The notes below the pieces were generated by a model. It was not told the origin of the DNA, searched no databases, and worked only from the letters and a program-made list of their open reading frames with translations. Positions 25,448 through 34,015 of a stretch of 64,000 nucleotides of DNA are shown here, in pieces (position 1 is the first letter of the stretch; each line of letters begins with the position of its first letter). A program made the position numbers and the translations under genes. This DNA is from Flavobacteriales bacterium (GTDB taxonomy: Bacteria > Bacteroidota > Bacteroidia > Flavobacteriales_F > PHOS-HE28), in contig JADJXF010000011.1 in NCBI GenBank assembly GCA_016715995.1, positions 1-64,000 of the forward strand, given 5' to 3'.

Positions 25448-26190
25448 AGGTTTCGTTGATCACCGTCTGCCGCAACGCCGCCCCGGTTATCGCCGAGACG
25501 CTCAATAGCGTGCTGACCCAGACACACACGGACATCGAGCTCATCCTGATCGACGGCGCTAGCACCGATGGTACCGTGGAGATTCTCGAAGGCTATCGGG
25601 CCAAACTGGGCGCCTTGGTGAGCGAACCCGACAAGGGCATCTACGACGCCATGAATAAGGGCTTGGCGCGTGCCACTGGCGAGGTCATCGGCTTCGTCAA
25701 CGCCGGCGACCTGCTCATGTCACCTGAGACCATTGCACAAGTGGTGGCCGCTTTTAAGCGCAGCCACGCCGATGCCGTCTATGGCGATATCATCATGGTA
25801 GACGAGAAGGACATCTTCAGGGTGCACCGCACCTGGCTCAGCGGCACCTACCACCGCGAGAATTTCCGCAAGGGCTGGATGCCGCCGCATGTGGGCACCT
25901 TCATCCGCAAGAGCGTGTACGACCGCTTCGGTCATTTCAACACCGATCTGCGCATCGGCGCCGACTACGAGATCCTGCTGCGTTTCCTCTACAAGCACCA
26001 GATCGCCACCATCCACCTGCGGGAAGTGCTGGTGCGCTTTCGTCTCGGTGGCATGAGCAACGGTAATGTGAGGCAGATCCTGCAAGCCAACCGCGAGGTG
26101 CGGCGCTCCTGGTCGCTCAATGGATTGAAGGCGCCCCCATTGCTCGTCACGCGCAAGCTGTGGAGCAAGGTGATGCAATTCTTCCACTGA
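25444..26190 (+). CDS. GT2-family glycosyltransferase
   Basis: 248 aa, GT-A fold. MKVSLITVCRNAAPVIAETLNSVLTQTHTDIELILIDGASTDGT is the classic nucleotide-binding start; VSEPDKGIYDAMNKGLARATGEVIGFVNAGD supplies the DxD-equivalent (NAGD). PPHVGTFIRKSVY and GADYEILLRF match WcaE-like family members. Last gene of the operon. Confidence 0.92.
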   Translation: MKVSLITVCRNAAPVIAETLNSVLTQTHTDIELILIDGASTDGTVEILEGYRAKLGALVSEPDKGIYDAMNKGLARATGEVIGFVNAGDLLMSPETIAQVVAAFKRSHADAVYGDIIMVDEKDIFRVHRTWLSGTYHRENFRKGWMPPHVGTFIRKSVYDRFGHFNTDLRIGADYEILLRFLYKHQIATIHLREVLVRFRLGGMSNGNVRQILQANREVRRSWSLNGLKAPPLLVTRKLWSKVMQFFH

Positions 26191-26194
26191 CCGG

Positions 26195-26234
26195 CGATCA
26201 CTTCACCAGGTTGAAAGCGGTGGCAAGGTGATCG
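26195..26234. terminator. Probable bidirectional terminator
   Basis: CGATCAC (26195-26201) pairs with GTGATCG (26228-26234) between the convergent GT2 and glycerophosphodiesterase genes; on the plus strand it is followed by TTCTTCC. The stem is short and the loop long, so the call is moderate. Confidence 0.4.
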
Positions 26235-26242
26235 TTCTTCCA

Positions 26243-27025
26243 CTAGCGTACGAACGCTGTGGGAGCATCCGTCTGCAGGCGATCCGGCCTTTTGCTCAAG
26301 GCGCTCCGATGCGACCAGCCGCCGCCGGTTCCGAAGAAGGTGACTTGCAGCCCGGCATCATGCGCTGAGCGCACTTCATCCGCAGAAGCGCGCGAATGCT
26401 CAACGGTGATGCCCGCGCAGCCGAGCGTTGCGGCCTTCTGCACCGCGTCTTTCATAGTGGTCACATAGAGAAACGCTGGAAAGCCCTGCCGCTTCTCTGC
26501 CAGCAAGCGGATGAAATCCTCAGTTTGGCAGTCCACGAGGGTGCGACCATGTAGGGCCGGCCATTCATCCAGTTCCACGATGGCATCGGAGAAGGCGTTG
26601 AGGTATTCCCACCAATCACCTGCGGCGAAGAGCTTGCAATCCAGCGTGAAGTCCACGAATGGCCGAAGTGCGGCGACCTCCATCAACAGGCTGTCCACGC
26701 GGACGATGGGGTAGGGCTTGCCGTCCTTCCGCACAGGGCAGGCCTTCAGATCCATCCACGTCATGCCATTCAGCCTTCCAGCGCAAGTGGTGAGTTCGCC
26801 CAAGTCGGCCGGGTGATACGCCACCAGCACGTTGTCGCGTGTCAGCTGCACGTCCATCTCGATGCCATCCACACCGAGTTCCAAAGCGCCCAAGAGCGAC
26901 TCCCGGCTGTTCATGGGGTAGTCGCCATCCACGCCCAAACCGCCATGGCCGATGATCCGCGTGCCGCCGCGATCAGGCGCACCGCATGCCATCAGGAGGA
27001 AAGGAAGGACCCAGCCAGCACGCAT
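26243..27025 (-). CDS. Glycerophosphodiester phosphodiesterase lipoprotein
   Basis: 260 aa. Lipoprotein-like signal (WVLPFLLMACGAPDRGG, lipobox LLMAC). GDPD domain: IIGHGGLG (the HRG-type motif with G in place of R), NSRESLLGALELGVDGIEMDVQLTRDNVLVAYHP (Glu-Asp-His catalytic set), VDFTLDCK. Hydrolyses glycerophosphodiesters to glycerol-3-phosphate and alcohol; envelope location inferred from the lipobox. It begins 18 nt after the M23 peptidase stop and also has its own TAGCTTCG element. Confidence 0.88.
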   Translation of the reverse strand: MRAGWVLPFLLMACGAPDRGGTRIIGHGGLGVDGDYPMNSRESLLGALELGVDGIEMDVQLTRDNVLVAYHPADLGELTTCAGRLNGMTWMDLKACPVRKDGKPYPIVRVDSLLMEVAALRPFVDFTLDCKLFAAGDWWEYLNAFSDAIVELDEWPALHGRTLVDCQTEDFIRLLAEKRQGFPAFLYVTTMKDAVQKAATLGCAGITVEHSRASADEVRSAHDAGLQVTFFGTGGGWSHRSALSKRPDRLQTDAPTAFVR

Positions 27026-27030
27026 GGCGC

Positions 27031-27038
27031 CGAAGCTA
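27031..27038 (-). promoter_or_regulatory. -7 promoter element for the glycerophosphodiesterase
   Basis: TAGCTTCG on the minus strand, 5 nt before the ATG at 27025. Confidence 0.45.
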
Positions 27039-27043
27039 GAGGC

Positions 27044-28788
27044 TCAACGCGTGAACGCGAAGGTGAAGCTGGAGCTGTTTCCGCGATCGTCCGTCACCAC
27101 GAGCTTGAATTCCCTCTTGCCCGGTGCCTTGGTATGCTTGTCGAACGTGTGGACCAGTGTCTTGGACTTCGGGTCGTATTCCATCAGGATCCATTCGCCA
27201 TCGAGCATCCCGCGCCATGTGCCGATTCCGCTGAGGTTGTCGGCGATTTTCAGCGTGAAGCCTTTGCGGCCCCGCACGTCGGCGCGCAGATCCACGTTGG
27301 TGATCACGGGTGGCACGGTATCCAGCATGACCGTGTAGTTCCCGAATGCCTTCACCGGAGCGGTTATCCATCCGTCGGCGTACTTGCCGCCCATGGTGCT
27401 GGCCACGGTGCCATCAGGGTCGAGCCGGACGATGGTGGCCTTGCTGCCCTTGGTGGTCTGCAAGGCGATGGCGAGTTCCGCCGCCGTGTGCAATGGGATG
27501 CCCGGGTCACCGATGACATGCACGGGTGTCAGGGCACGGCCAATAGCGGGCTTTCGTTGGTAGGTGACATAGGCATCATCGTACAGCGAATTCGCCGGAA
27601 GGCTGAAGCGCAGGCCTTCCTCTTCAATCCGGTTCGGAGCATCGTAGCGGAAGAGGCTTCCTGGTGGTGTCGCGCTCGGCCAGCGTGCGGCTTCCTCAAG
27701 TGTGGCTCCTTCCAGTTTGAACTGCAGCTCGCTCTTGTTCCCATTGGCATCCGTGGCAACCACGCGCACCGACCGCGGCTGCCCGGGGTTCAACTCAATC
27801 CTTCCTTGGGCTCCTTGCCATAGATCCGCAGCTTGTTGTTGGGTTGTCTGAAGCATCGGTGGTAGTCCATCTTCTGGGCCTTGGAGAGGCCATAGTCCAT
27901 GTGCGCGTTGCAGTAACGGTTCAGGTTGAAATCGACATGATCCAAGGTGGTGGAGAAGTGCCGGATGCTGTCCACGAAGACCTCAATCATCCGCACGCCG
28001 CACTTGGCGCCGCCGTTGTCGTACCGATCAAAGGTGTTCACTGCCAACCCCACCGTGCCGAAGGCCATGGGCGTGACCTTCAAGGTGTATTGGCCCGATG
28101 CACCATGCGCAGCGTAGCCTACGGCCTTCTCTGGATACGGTGCGCATCGGGAGGAGTCAGTGAGCGGGTAGAGCCGCACCCCGTGAATCTCGGGAGGGAC
28201 CCGATCAGGGACCGCGAAGCCATGCACTTCGGGGTCCAACGCCATCTGGTCGCCCGTGCGCCTCACCTCGAAATGCAGGTGGGGCCCTCCGCTGCCACCA
28301 GTGTTCCCGCTCAGCGCGAAGACCTCGCCTTGTTTCAACGACAGGGCGCCCTTCTCAGGTGTCCAATCGATGCTGAAGTCCTTCTGGCGGTATTGATGGT
28401 CCAAGCAGGCCTCGCCAACCCTGCCGGTCAGTTGCTGCAAGTGACCATAAACGGTGGTATGCCCATCCGCATGGTCGATGTACACCGCCTTTCCATAGCC
28501 CCATGGACTGATCTTGATGCGGCTCACCCACCCGTCGGCCACAGCCTTCACCGGAATGCCTTCTCGGCCTTGGGTCCGGATGTCCAAGCCGGAATGGAAA
28601 TGGTCGGAACGCGGCTCCATGAAGTTCCCGGAGAGTTCCACCGGAATGTCCATCGGCGCGATGTAGCGCGAGGTGCCTTCCGATGACTGAGCCCGTGTTT
28701 CCGACCCATTCAAGGTGCTGAATGCCAGAATAGTGAATCTGCAAATTTGAAGAGAAACGGTAGGGTTCAGGGGGCGTCTCGCAGACAT
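27044..28788 (-). CDS. M23-family metallopeptidase, frameshifted
   Basis: Frame-corrected product about 580 aa. The 5' frame (28788 to about 27803) holds a weak signal sequence and the LytM domain: HFHSGLDIRTQ (H-x3-D zinc ligands), YGHLQQLTG, GPHLHFEVR (HxH). The 3' frame (to 27044) holds the long C-terminal Ig-like part usual in Bacteroidota M23 proteins (RSVRVVATDANGNKSELQF ... FKLVVTDDRGNSSSFTFAF). The first frame stops at 27790, just after the change. One base added near 27800-27802 gives KEG-x-IELNPGQPRS. Predicted envelope peptidoglycan endopeptidase or divisome factor. The GTG/ATG start before 28788 is uncertain. Confidence 0.8.
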
Positions 28789-28894
28789 GGTGGGCAAGTC
28801 TATTGGGTGGGTGGTGCCTAGGGAATCGGTGCCCAATGCAACGGCTAACACCGTGAGGTTCAAACTATATGCCTTGGTCATCGGAGGTGGGGTC

Positions 28895-28902
28895 TATATT
28901 TG
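28895..28902 (+). promoter_or_regulatory. Promoter of the coiled-coil/zapA/rny operon
   Basis: Perfect TATATTTG with CTTG (28873-28876) 18 nt upstream as a -33-like element; 35 nt before the ATG at 28938. The leader is longer than for most genes here. Confidence 0.6.
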
Positions 28903-28937
28903 GCCTCGGACCACAAACAGTTCTCTCGAATCCAACC

Positions 28938-29222
28938 ATGCAAACGCTCATCGACCGTCTGGAGCATCTGAAAGGCCGCGTTTCCTCCTTGCTGAAGGAG
29001 CACAAGGGGCTTCAAGAGCGCACGGCGGAGTTGGAGCACGGCATCCGCGAACATCAGCGGACAGCCGATGTGCTTCAGCAGCGCGTTGCGGAATTGGAGC
29101 GGGAGAATGAGGTCCTCCGGAACGCGAAGGCCGCTCATGAGGCGGTTGTTCCGGGAGCGACGGAACGGATCGACGAACTGGTTCAAGAGATTGACCGCTG
29201 CCTGGAGCTCATCCAGAACTAG
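28938..29222 (+). CDS. Small coiled-coil protein upstream of zapA
   Basis: 94 aa, almost entirely heptad-patterned coiled coil (RLEHLKGRVSSLLKEHKGLQERTAELEHGI, then RVAELERENEVLRNA). No enzyme motif. A coiled-coil gene in this position before zapA is common in Bacteroidota and suggests a cell-division accessory role analogous to ZapB; that is inference from context. Confidence 0.75.
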   Translation: MQTLIDRLEHLKGRVSSLLKEHKGLQERTAELEHGIREHQRTADVLQQRVAELERENEVLRNAKAAHEAVVPGATERIDELVQEIDRCLELIQN

Positions 29223-29235
29223 CGGCACCACGAAC

Positions 29236-29517
29236 ATGGAGGAACGTTCCATCAGGGTCGAGCTCGCCGGACGGGCCTATCCGCTGACCATACAGCATGC
29301 GGAGGAGGCGAACGTGCGTCGGGCCGTGGACGAGATCAATGAGAGCATCGACCGCTTGAAGGAGGGGTATCCCCTGACCGACAAGCAGGACCTGTTGGCC
29401 ATGGCGGCATTGGAAGTCGCCGTGCGCGCACTCAACAGCAATGCTCCCAAGCAGGAGGCCGAAGCCGGCGCCGTGCTGGAGGAGATTGAACGGATGCTCG
29501 CCGATCTGCGTACCTGA
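29236..29517 (+). CDS. zapA: Cell division protein ZapA
   Basis: 93 aa. IRVELAGRAYPLTIQHAEEANVRRAVDEINESIDRLK is the ZapA N-terminal FtsZ-binding domain, followed by a helical dimerisation region (KQDLLAMAALEVAVRALNSN). Crosslinks FtsZ filaments at the division site. 13 nt after the coiled-coil gene; start set by the family N-terminus. Confidence 0.85.
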   Translation: MEERSIRVELAGRAYPLTIQHAEEANVRRAVDEINESIDRLKEGYPLTDKQDLLAMAALEVAVRALNSNAPKQEAEAGAVLEEIERMLADLRT

Positions 29518-29551
29518 CCTCACCGCTCCCGGCCGCAAGGAGGCCCGCTGT

Positions 29552-29576
29552 GGTCCATGTAATACAAACATGGACC
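29552..29576. promoter_or_regulatory. Inverted repeat directly before the rny start codon
   Basis: GGTCCATGT (29552-29560), 7-nt AATACAA loop, ACATGGACC (29568-29576): a perfect 9-bp inverted repeat ending one base before the rny ATG at 29578. It could act as an operator or as an mRNA hairpin covering the initiation region. Confidence 0.6.
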
Positions 29577-29577
29577 C

Positions 29578-31129
29578 ATGAACGACATCGACATCATCAG
29601 CATCCTGATCGGCGCGCTGGCCGGTCTGGTGGTCGGAGGCATCATCGTCTTCGCCGCCCTCAACAGCATCATGAAGAAACGGCGCGTCGGCATCCTGAAG
29701 GAGGCCGAGGCCGAAGCGGAGGCCCTGAAGAAGGACAAGATCCTGCAGGCCAAGGAGAAGTTCCTCCAGTTGAAGGAGCAGCACGAGAAGGAGGTGCGGG
29801 AACGCGAGCGCAACGTGACCGCAGGCCCAGGAGAAAGCCAAGCAGCGCGAGCAGCAGCTCAGCCGCCAGCAGCAGGACGTGGCCAACAAGGACAAGCAGG
29901 TGGATCAGCTGCGCCAGGAGTTGAACCAGAAGCTCGAAGGCTTGGCCCGCCGCAAGGAGGAGACCGAGAAGATGCATGCTAAGCAGGTGTCCCTGCTGGA
30001 GAACATCAGCGGCCTGAGCGCCGAGGAAGCCAAGAAGCAGATGGTGGAGAGCCTCAAGGACGAGGCACGCACCGCCGCCATGGCGCACATCAAGGATGCC
30101 CAGGAGGAGGCCAAGCTCACGGCGAACAAGGAGGCCAAGCGCATCGTGATCCAAACCATTCAGCGCGTGGCCACGGAGCACGCGATCGAGAACAGCGTCA
30201 GCGTCTTCCATATCGACAACGACGACGTGAAGGGCCGGGTGATCGGGCGCGAAGGCCGCAACATCCGGACCTTGGAGGAACTCACCGGCGTGGAGATCAT
30301 CGTAGACGATACCCCGGGCGCCATCATCCTCAGCTGCTTCGATGCCGTGCGGCGCGAAGTGGCCCGCTTGGCCCTGCACCAATTGGTGAAGGACGGCCGC
30401 ATCCACCCGGCACGCATCGAGGAGATCGTGGCCAAGACCAAGAAGCACCTCGAAGAAGAGATCATGGAGGTGGGTAAACGCACCTGCATCGACCTGGGCA
30501 TCCACGGCCTGCACAACGAGCTCATCCGCATGGTGGGCCGCATGAAGTACCGCAGCTCCTACGGTCAGAACCTGCTGCAGCACAGCCGCGAGGTGGCGAA
30601 CCTCAGCGCTATCATGGCCGCCGAGTTGGGCCTGAACCCGAAGGTGGCCAAGCGCGCTGGCCTATTGCACGATATCGGCAAGGTGCCCGATGAGGAGCCC
30701 GAGCTGCCACACGCCCTGCTGGGCATGAAGCTCGCTGAGAAGTTCGGCGAGAAGCCCGACGTGTGCAACGCGATCGGCGCACACCACGACGAGATCGAGA
30801 TGACCACCTTGCTCTCGCCCATCGTGCAGGCCTGCGATGCCATCAGCGGGGCGCGTCCGGGCGCACGCCGCGAGGCTGTTGAGGCCTACATCCAGCGCCT
30901 GAAGGACCTGGAGAGCCTGGCCATGAGCTATGGCGGCGTCACCAAGGCATTCGCCATCCAGGCGGGCCGTGAGCTGCGGGTGATGGTGGAGAGCGAGAAG
31001 ATCACCGACCAGCAGAGCGACGAGCTGAGCATGAGCATCGCGGACCGCATCATGAACGAGATGACTTATCCCGGCCAGGTGAAGATCACCGTGATCCGCG
31101 AGAAGCGCTCGGTGGCCGTGGCGAAATAG
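29578..31129 (+). CDS. rny: Ribonuclease Y, frameshifted
   Basis: Frame-corrected product about 516 aa, normal for RNase Y. N-terminal TM (ILIGALAGLVVGGIIVFAAL), long charged coiled coil, KH domain (GRVIGREGRNIRTLEELTGVEIIVDDTPGAI) and HD domain (HSREVANL, LHDIGK) with the metal-binding HD pair. Membrane-anchored endoribonuclease starting mRNA decay. The first frame runs to 29982 but leaves the coiled coil at about 29821; a single extra G there breaks it. Removing it gives ERNVTQAQEKAKQREQQ. Domain sequence after the break is intact, so a sequencing indel is likely. Part of the zapA operon. Confidence 0.9.
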
Positions 31130-31136
31130 GATAAGT

Positions 31137-31250
31137 TGAGCGTTGGAGGTTGAAGCAGTTGAGTGTTGAGGAGGTTGCATCTAGCAGGTCAGGCACGGGA
31201 CACCGGTTCGATCACCTAGGTGGCTCAACCTTCAACCCGCTCAACCTGCA
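31137..31250. repeat. Opposed heptad repeats after rny
   Basis: GTTGRRN-type heptads at 31137-31180 face CTCAACC/TTCAACC heptads at 31211-31235, so the transcript could fold across the gap; a loose terminator is possible. The 134-nt gap has no gene. Confidence 0.5.
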
Positions 31251-31263
31251 TCAAGCGTGAGCA

Positions 31264-31965
31264 ATGCTTGCTGGCCCCACCACAAACCAGCCGTTCAGCC
31301 TGAACGACATCTTCCAATGGGAGGTGCGCACATGGTCTCGGGCCTACCCGATGTGGAGCAAAGCGCTGGGTTCCGTGGTTGGAGGTGAGCGCCGAGCCTT
31401 GGCATTGGGCGAGCGTGATGGCGGCCTGAGCCTGCTGCTCGCGCAGCACGGATTCACGACACTGTGCAGCGACCTGGGTGGGCCAACGGATGCCGCGCGT
31501 GAGCTGCACGAGCGTCATGGGGTGGAAAGTCTGGTGAGCTACGCTTCCATCGATGCCCTGGCCATCAACCAGTCGGATTGCACCTTCGACGTGGTCGCCT
31601 TTAAGAGCATGATTGGTGCATTGGGCAGCAAGGAGAAGCAGGCGCGGGCCCTGCATGAGATGCACCGCGTGCTGAAGCCAGGTGGCATCCTGCTTTTCGC
31701 CGAGAACCTGCAAGGCTCTGCTGTTCACCAGACGCTGCGAAAGCGCTACGTGCGTTGGAGCAGCTATTGGCGCTACCTCGATGCCCGATCGGACATGGAC
31801 CTCTTCTCCGATTTCACCAACGTCGTTGCGCGCACCACGGGCCTGCTCGCGAGCCTTGGACGCAGCCAATCCCAGCGCGATCTCCTTGCGCGCGTCGATG
31901 GCCTGCTGGCACCGTTCATACTGAAGGGCTGGCGCACCGTGGTCTTCGGCGTGGCGATGAAGTAA
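31264..31965 (+). CDS. Class I SAM-dependent methyltransferase
   Basis: 233 aa. Degenerate SAM-binding loop (ALALGERDGGLSLLLAQHG), then FDVVAFKSMIGALG, EMHRVLKPGGILLFAENLQGS (post-motif of Methyltransf_11) and a variable C-terminus. Followed after 43 nt by the nucleotide-sugar epimerase gene, so a glycan- or lipid-related substrate is possible but not shown. Confidence 0.75.
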   Translation: MLAGPTTNQPFSLNDIFQWEVRTWSRAYPMWSKALGSVVGGERRALALGERDGGLSLLLAQHGFTTLCSDLGGPTDAARELHERHGVESLVSYASIDALAINQSDCTFDVVAFKSMIGALGSKEKQARALHEMHRVLKPGGILLFAENLQGSAVHQTLRKRYVRWSSYWRYLDARSDMDLFSDFTNVVARTTGLLASLGRSQSQRDLLARVDGLLAPFILKGWRTVVFGVAMK

Positions 31966-31993
31966 GGTCGGCATGCGCACGAACCAGTCCGGG

Positions 31994-32001
31994 TATATTC
32001 G
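31994..32001 (+). promoter_or_regulatory. -7 promoter element for the epimerase
   Basis: TATATTCG, 7-nt CGCCCG-type spacer, ATG: 16 of 18 positions match the pyrD module at 14551-14568. Confidence 0.6.
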
Positions 32002-32008
32002 CCCGCGC

Positions 32009-32998
32009 ATGGCGCAGCGCACCATCCTCGTTACCGGCGGAGCCGGCTTCATCGGCAGCCATGCCTGCGATGCGTTGCTCGCTGAGGGCTATCGGGTGCG
32101 TTGCCTGGACAACTTCGCGACCGGCAAGCGCGACAATGTCGCCCACCTGACCGGCCACACCGCCTTTGAGATGGTAGAAGGCGACATCCGATCCGAGGCG
32201 GATGTGCAGAAGGCCGTGAGCTGCGCGGATGCGGTGATCCACTTGGCCGCGCTGGGTTCCGTGCCGCGCTCCATTGCCGACCCGATCGCGTCGCACCGGG
32301 TGAACCTTGAGGGCTTCCTGCAGGTCTTGCAGCAGACCAGCGTCGCGGGCATCAAGCGGTTCGTGTACGCGTCCAGTTCCAGCGTCTATGGCGATTCGAA
32401 GGAGCTGCCTAAGCGGGAAGAGAATATCGGCGAACCGCTCTCACCCTACGCTGTCACCAAGCAGGGAAACGAGCTGTATGCACGACTGTACCATTCCGCG
32501 CGCGGCATGGAGGTCATCGGACTGCGGTTCTTCAATGTGTTCGGGGAGCGTCAGGATCCGGAGGGTCCCTATGCTGCGGCGATTCCGCGCTTCATCAAGG
32601 CGCTGCGCGGGCATCAACCGCCGGTGATCTTCGGCGATGGGCTGCAGTCGCGCGATTTCACCTATGTGGGCAACGCCGTGCAGGCAATCCTGGCCGCCTT
32701 GCGGACCGACGACGAGCGAGCCTTCGGTGATGTGTTCAACGTGGCCTATGGTGCGCGCACCACCTTGCTGGAATTGGTGGACGAGTTGCGCGCAGCAGTT
32801 GCGAAGGCCGATCCGAAGGTGGCACTGGTACGGACCGAGCATGCACCGGAGCGCGCTGGCGACATCCGCGATTCGCTTGCTGACGTGAGCAAGGCCCGCG
32901 AGGTCCTCCGGTACGCACCGCAGGTGGACCTGCGCACCGGATTGGAGCGGGCCGTTCCGTGGTATCTCGCGCAGTGGAATCAGGCCGTCGAATCCTGA
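32009..32998 (+). CDS. NAD-dependent UDP-sugar 4-epimerase (WbpP/TviC type)
   Basis: 329 aa SDR-extended fold. Rossmann motif TGGAGFIGSH (residues 8-17), active-site YAVTK (Tyr-x3-Lys) after SSSSVYGD, FFNVFGERQDPEGPYAAAIPRF, and DIRDSLADVSKAREVLRYAP at the C-terminus. The length and the GPYAAAIPRF region are most like UDP-N-acetylglucosamine/glucuronate 4-epimerases (WbpP, TviC), which supply precursors for surface polysaccharide. Exact substrate cannot be read from sequence. Start confirmed by the promoter 7 nt upstream. Confidence 0.88.
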   Translation: MAQRTILVTGGAGFIGSHACDALLAEGYRVRCLDNFATGKRDNVAHLTGHTAFEMVEGDIRSEADVQKAVSCADAVIHLAALGSVPRSIADPIASHRVNLEGFLQVLQQTSVAGIKRFVYASSSSVYGDSKELPKREENIGEPLSPYAVTKQGNELYARLYHSARGMEVIGLRFFNVFGERQDPEGPYAAAIPRFIKALRGHQPPVIFGDGLQSRDFTYVGNAVQAILAALRTDDERAFGDVFNVAYGARTTLLELVDELRAAVAKADPKVALVRTEHAPERAGDIRDSLADVSKAREVLRYAPQVDLRTGLERAVPWYLAQWNQAVES

Positions 32999-33082
32999 CC
33001 GCGTTTCTTCAATCGACATACGGCACCGCTTTGTGCACTGGAGGTGTGCCAGTGAGATCCGTCGAATGAAGCTCGACTTGGG

Positions 33083-34003
33083 TTACGCGAGTCCGCCGGA
33101 AATCTGTGGGCCGGGTGTGGGTAAAGGCCAGCGGAGCAGAGCGCGGTCGTCGCCACCCGAATAAAGCCCATCGGCGCCCCAGCACAGTGCATTCACGCTA
33201 TGGGTATGGCCGTTGGATCGGACATCCAGTCGCGCTACGGGGTCGAGGGTGGATGGATTCCAGAGCTTCACGGTCTTGTCACGCGACGCTGTTGCGAGCC
33301 AGTCGGCATCCGCGCTGAACCCAATGGCATATATGGTTGATCGATGCGCTGGTAAGCGCAATATGGGTTCAAAGTCATTGTCCACCTTCCAGGCCGCCAG
33401 TTGACCGTCCTTGCCCCCGCTTAGGAGCACGGGTTTGCTCGGATGCCACGCAACGGTGCTGCAGCCCAGTTCATGCGCCGTCCAGTGCGCGATGGTGTTC
33501 AACGTGCCTTCATTAAGCACATGCACTGACCCATCGCCGAAGGCCAGTGCGATCAGACCACGTTGAATCGCGATGGAGCGGAGCTTGGCTTCCGCGATGG
33601 GAACACGGCGAACCGCATGTAGTAGGGCATCGCTGCCCATGGACCAGACCGTGAGCACGCCATCACCGCCGCCGACGTAAAGCAGTCCGTCGGTGGTGCC
33701 GTTCATGCAATAAATGGGGCTGTTGTGAGCAAGGATGTGTTGCCGTTCCGCCTTCGCCCGCATGTCCAGGACGAACAGCTCACCGCGGGTAGTGCCGGCG
33801 TAGAGGTGAGCGGCGCCTTTCTGGAGCCAAGCCGTGTATAACGGATCAGGCAAGGTGGCGAGGAGCCGCACATGGTCCGGCTCAGCCTTCCTCCAGCGGA
33901 GCACCCGGCCATCCGCGCCCGCGCTCAGCAAGGCGCCTGAGGAATCCTCATGAAGCCAGTGAATGGCCGAGCGATGGGCGCGGTGAATCAGGGTCGCAAG
34001 CAT
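33083..34003 (-). CDS. WD40-repeat protein
   Basis: 306 aa of WD40 blades: HWLHEDSSGALLSAGADGRVLRW, GLLYVGGGDGVLTVWSM, LSGGKDGQLAAWKVD, GFSADADWLATASRDKTVKLWNPST, GLYSGGDDRALLRWPL. No signal peptide or enzyme domain, so a cytoplasmic beta-propeller scaffold is likely. Starts 12 nt after the unknown gene at 34016-35248, suggesting co-transcription. Confidence 0.85.
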   Translation of the reverse strand: MLATLIHRAHRSAIHWLHEDSSGALLSAGADGRVLRWRKAEPDHVRLLATLPDPLYTAWLQKGAAHLYAGTTRGELFVLDMRAKAERQHILAHNSPIYCMNGTTDGLLYVGGGDGVLTVWSMGSDALLHAVRRVPIAEAKLRSIAIQRGLIALAFGDGSVHVLNEGTLNTIAHWTAHELGCSTVAWHPSKPVLLSGGKDGQLAAWKVDNDFEPILRLPAHRSTIYAIGFSADADWLATASRDKTVKLWNPSTLDPVARLDVRSNGHTHSVNALCWGADGLYSGGDDRALLRWPLPTPGPQISGGLA

Positions 34004-34015
34004 CGCAGATCGCTC

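Noticed and set aside
29518..29577. 6S RNA between zapA and rny
   Set aside because: Only 60 nt are available; only a 9-bp inverted repeat is there.
29815..29830. Programmed ribosomal frameshift in rny
   Set aside because: No slippery heptamer or downstream pseudoknot; five other genes have similar single indels.
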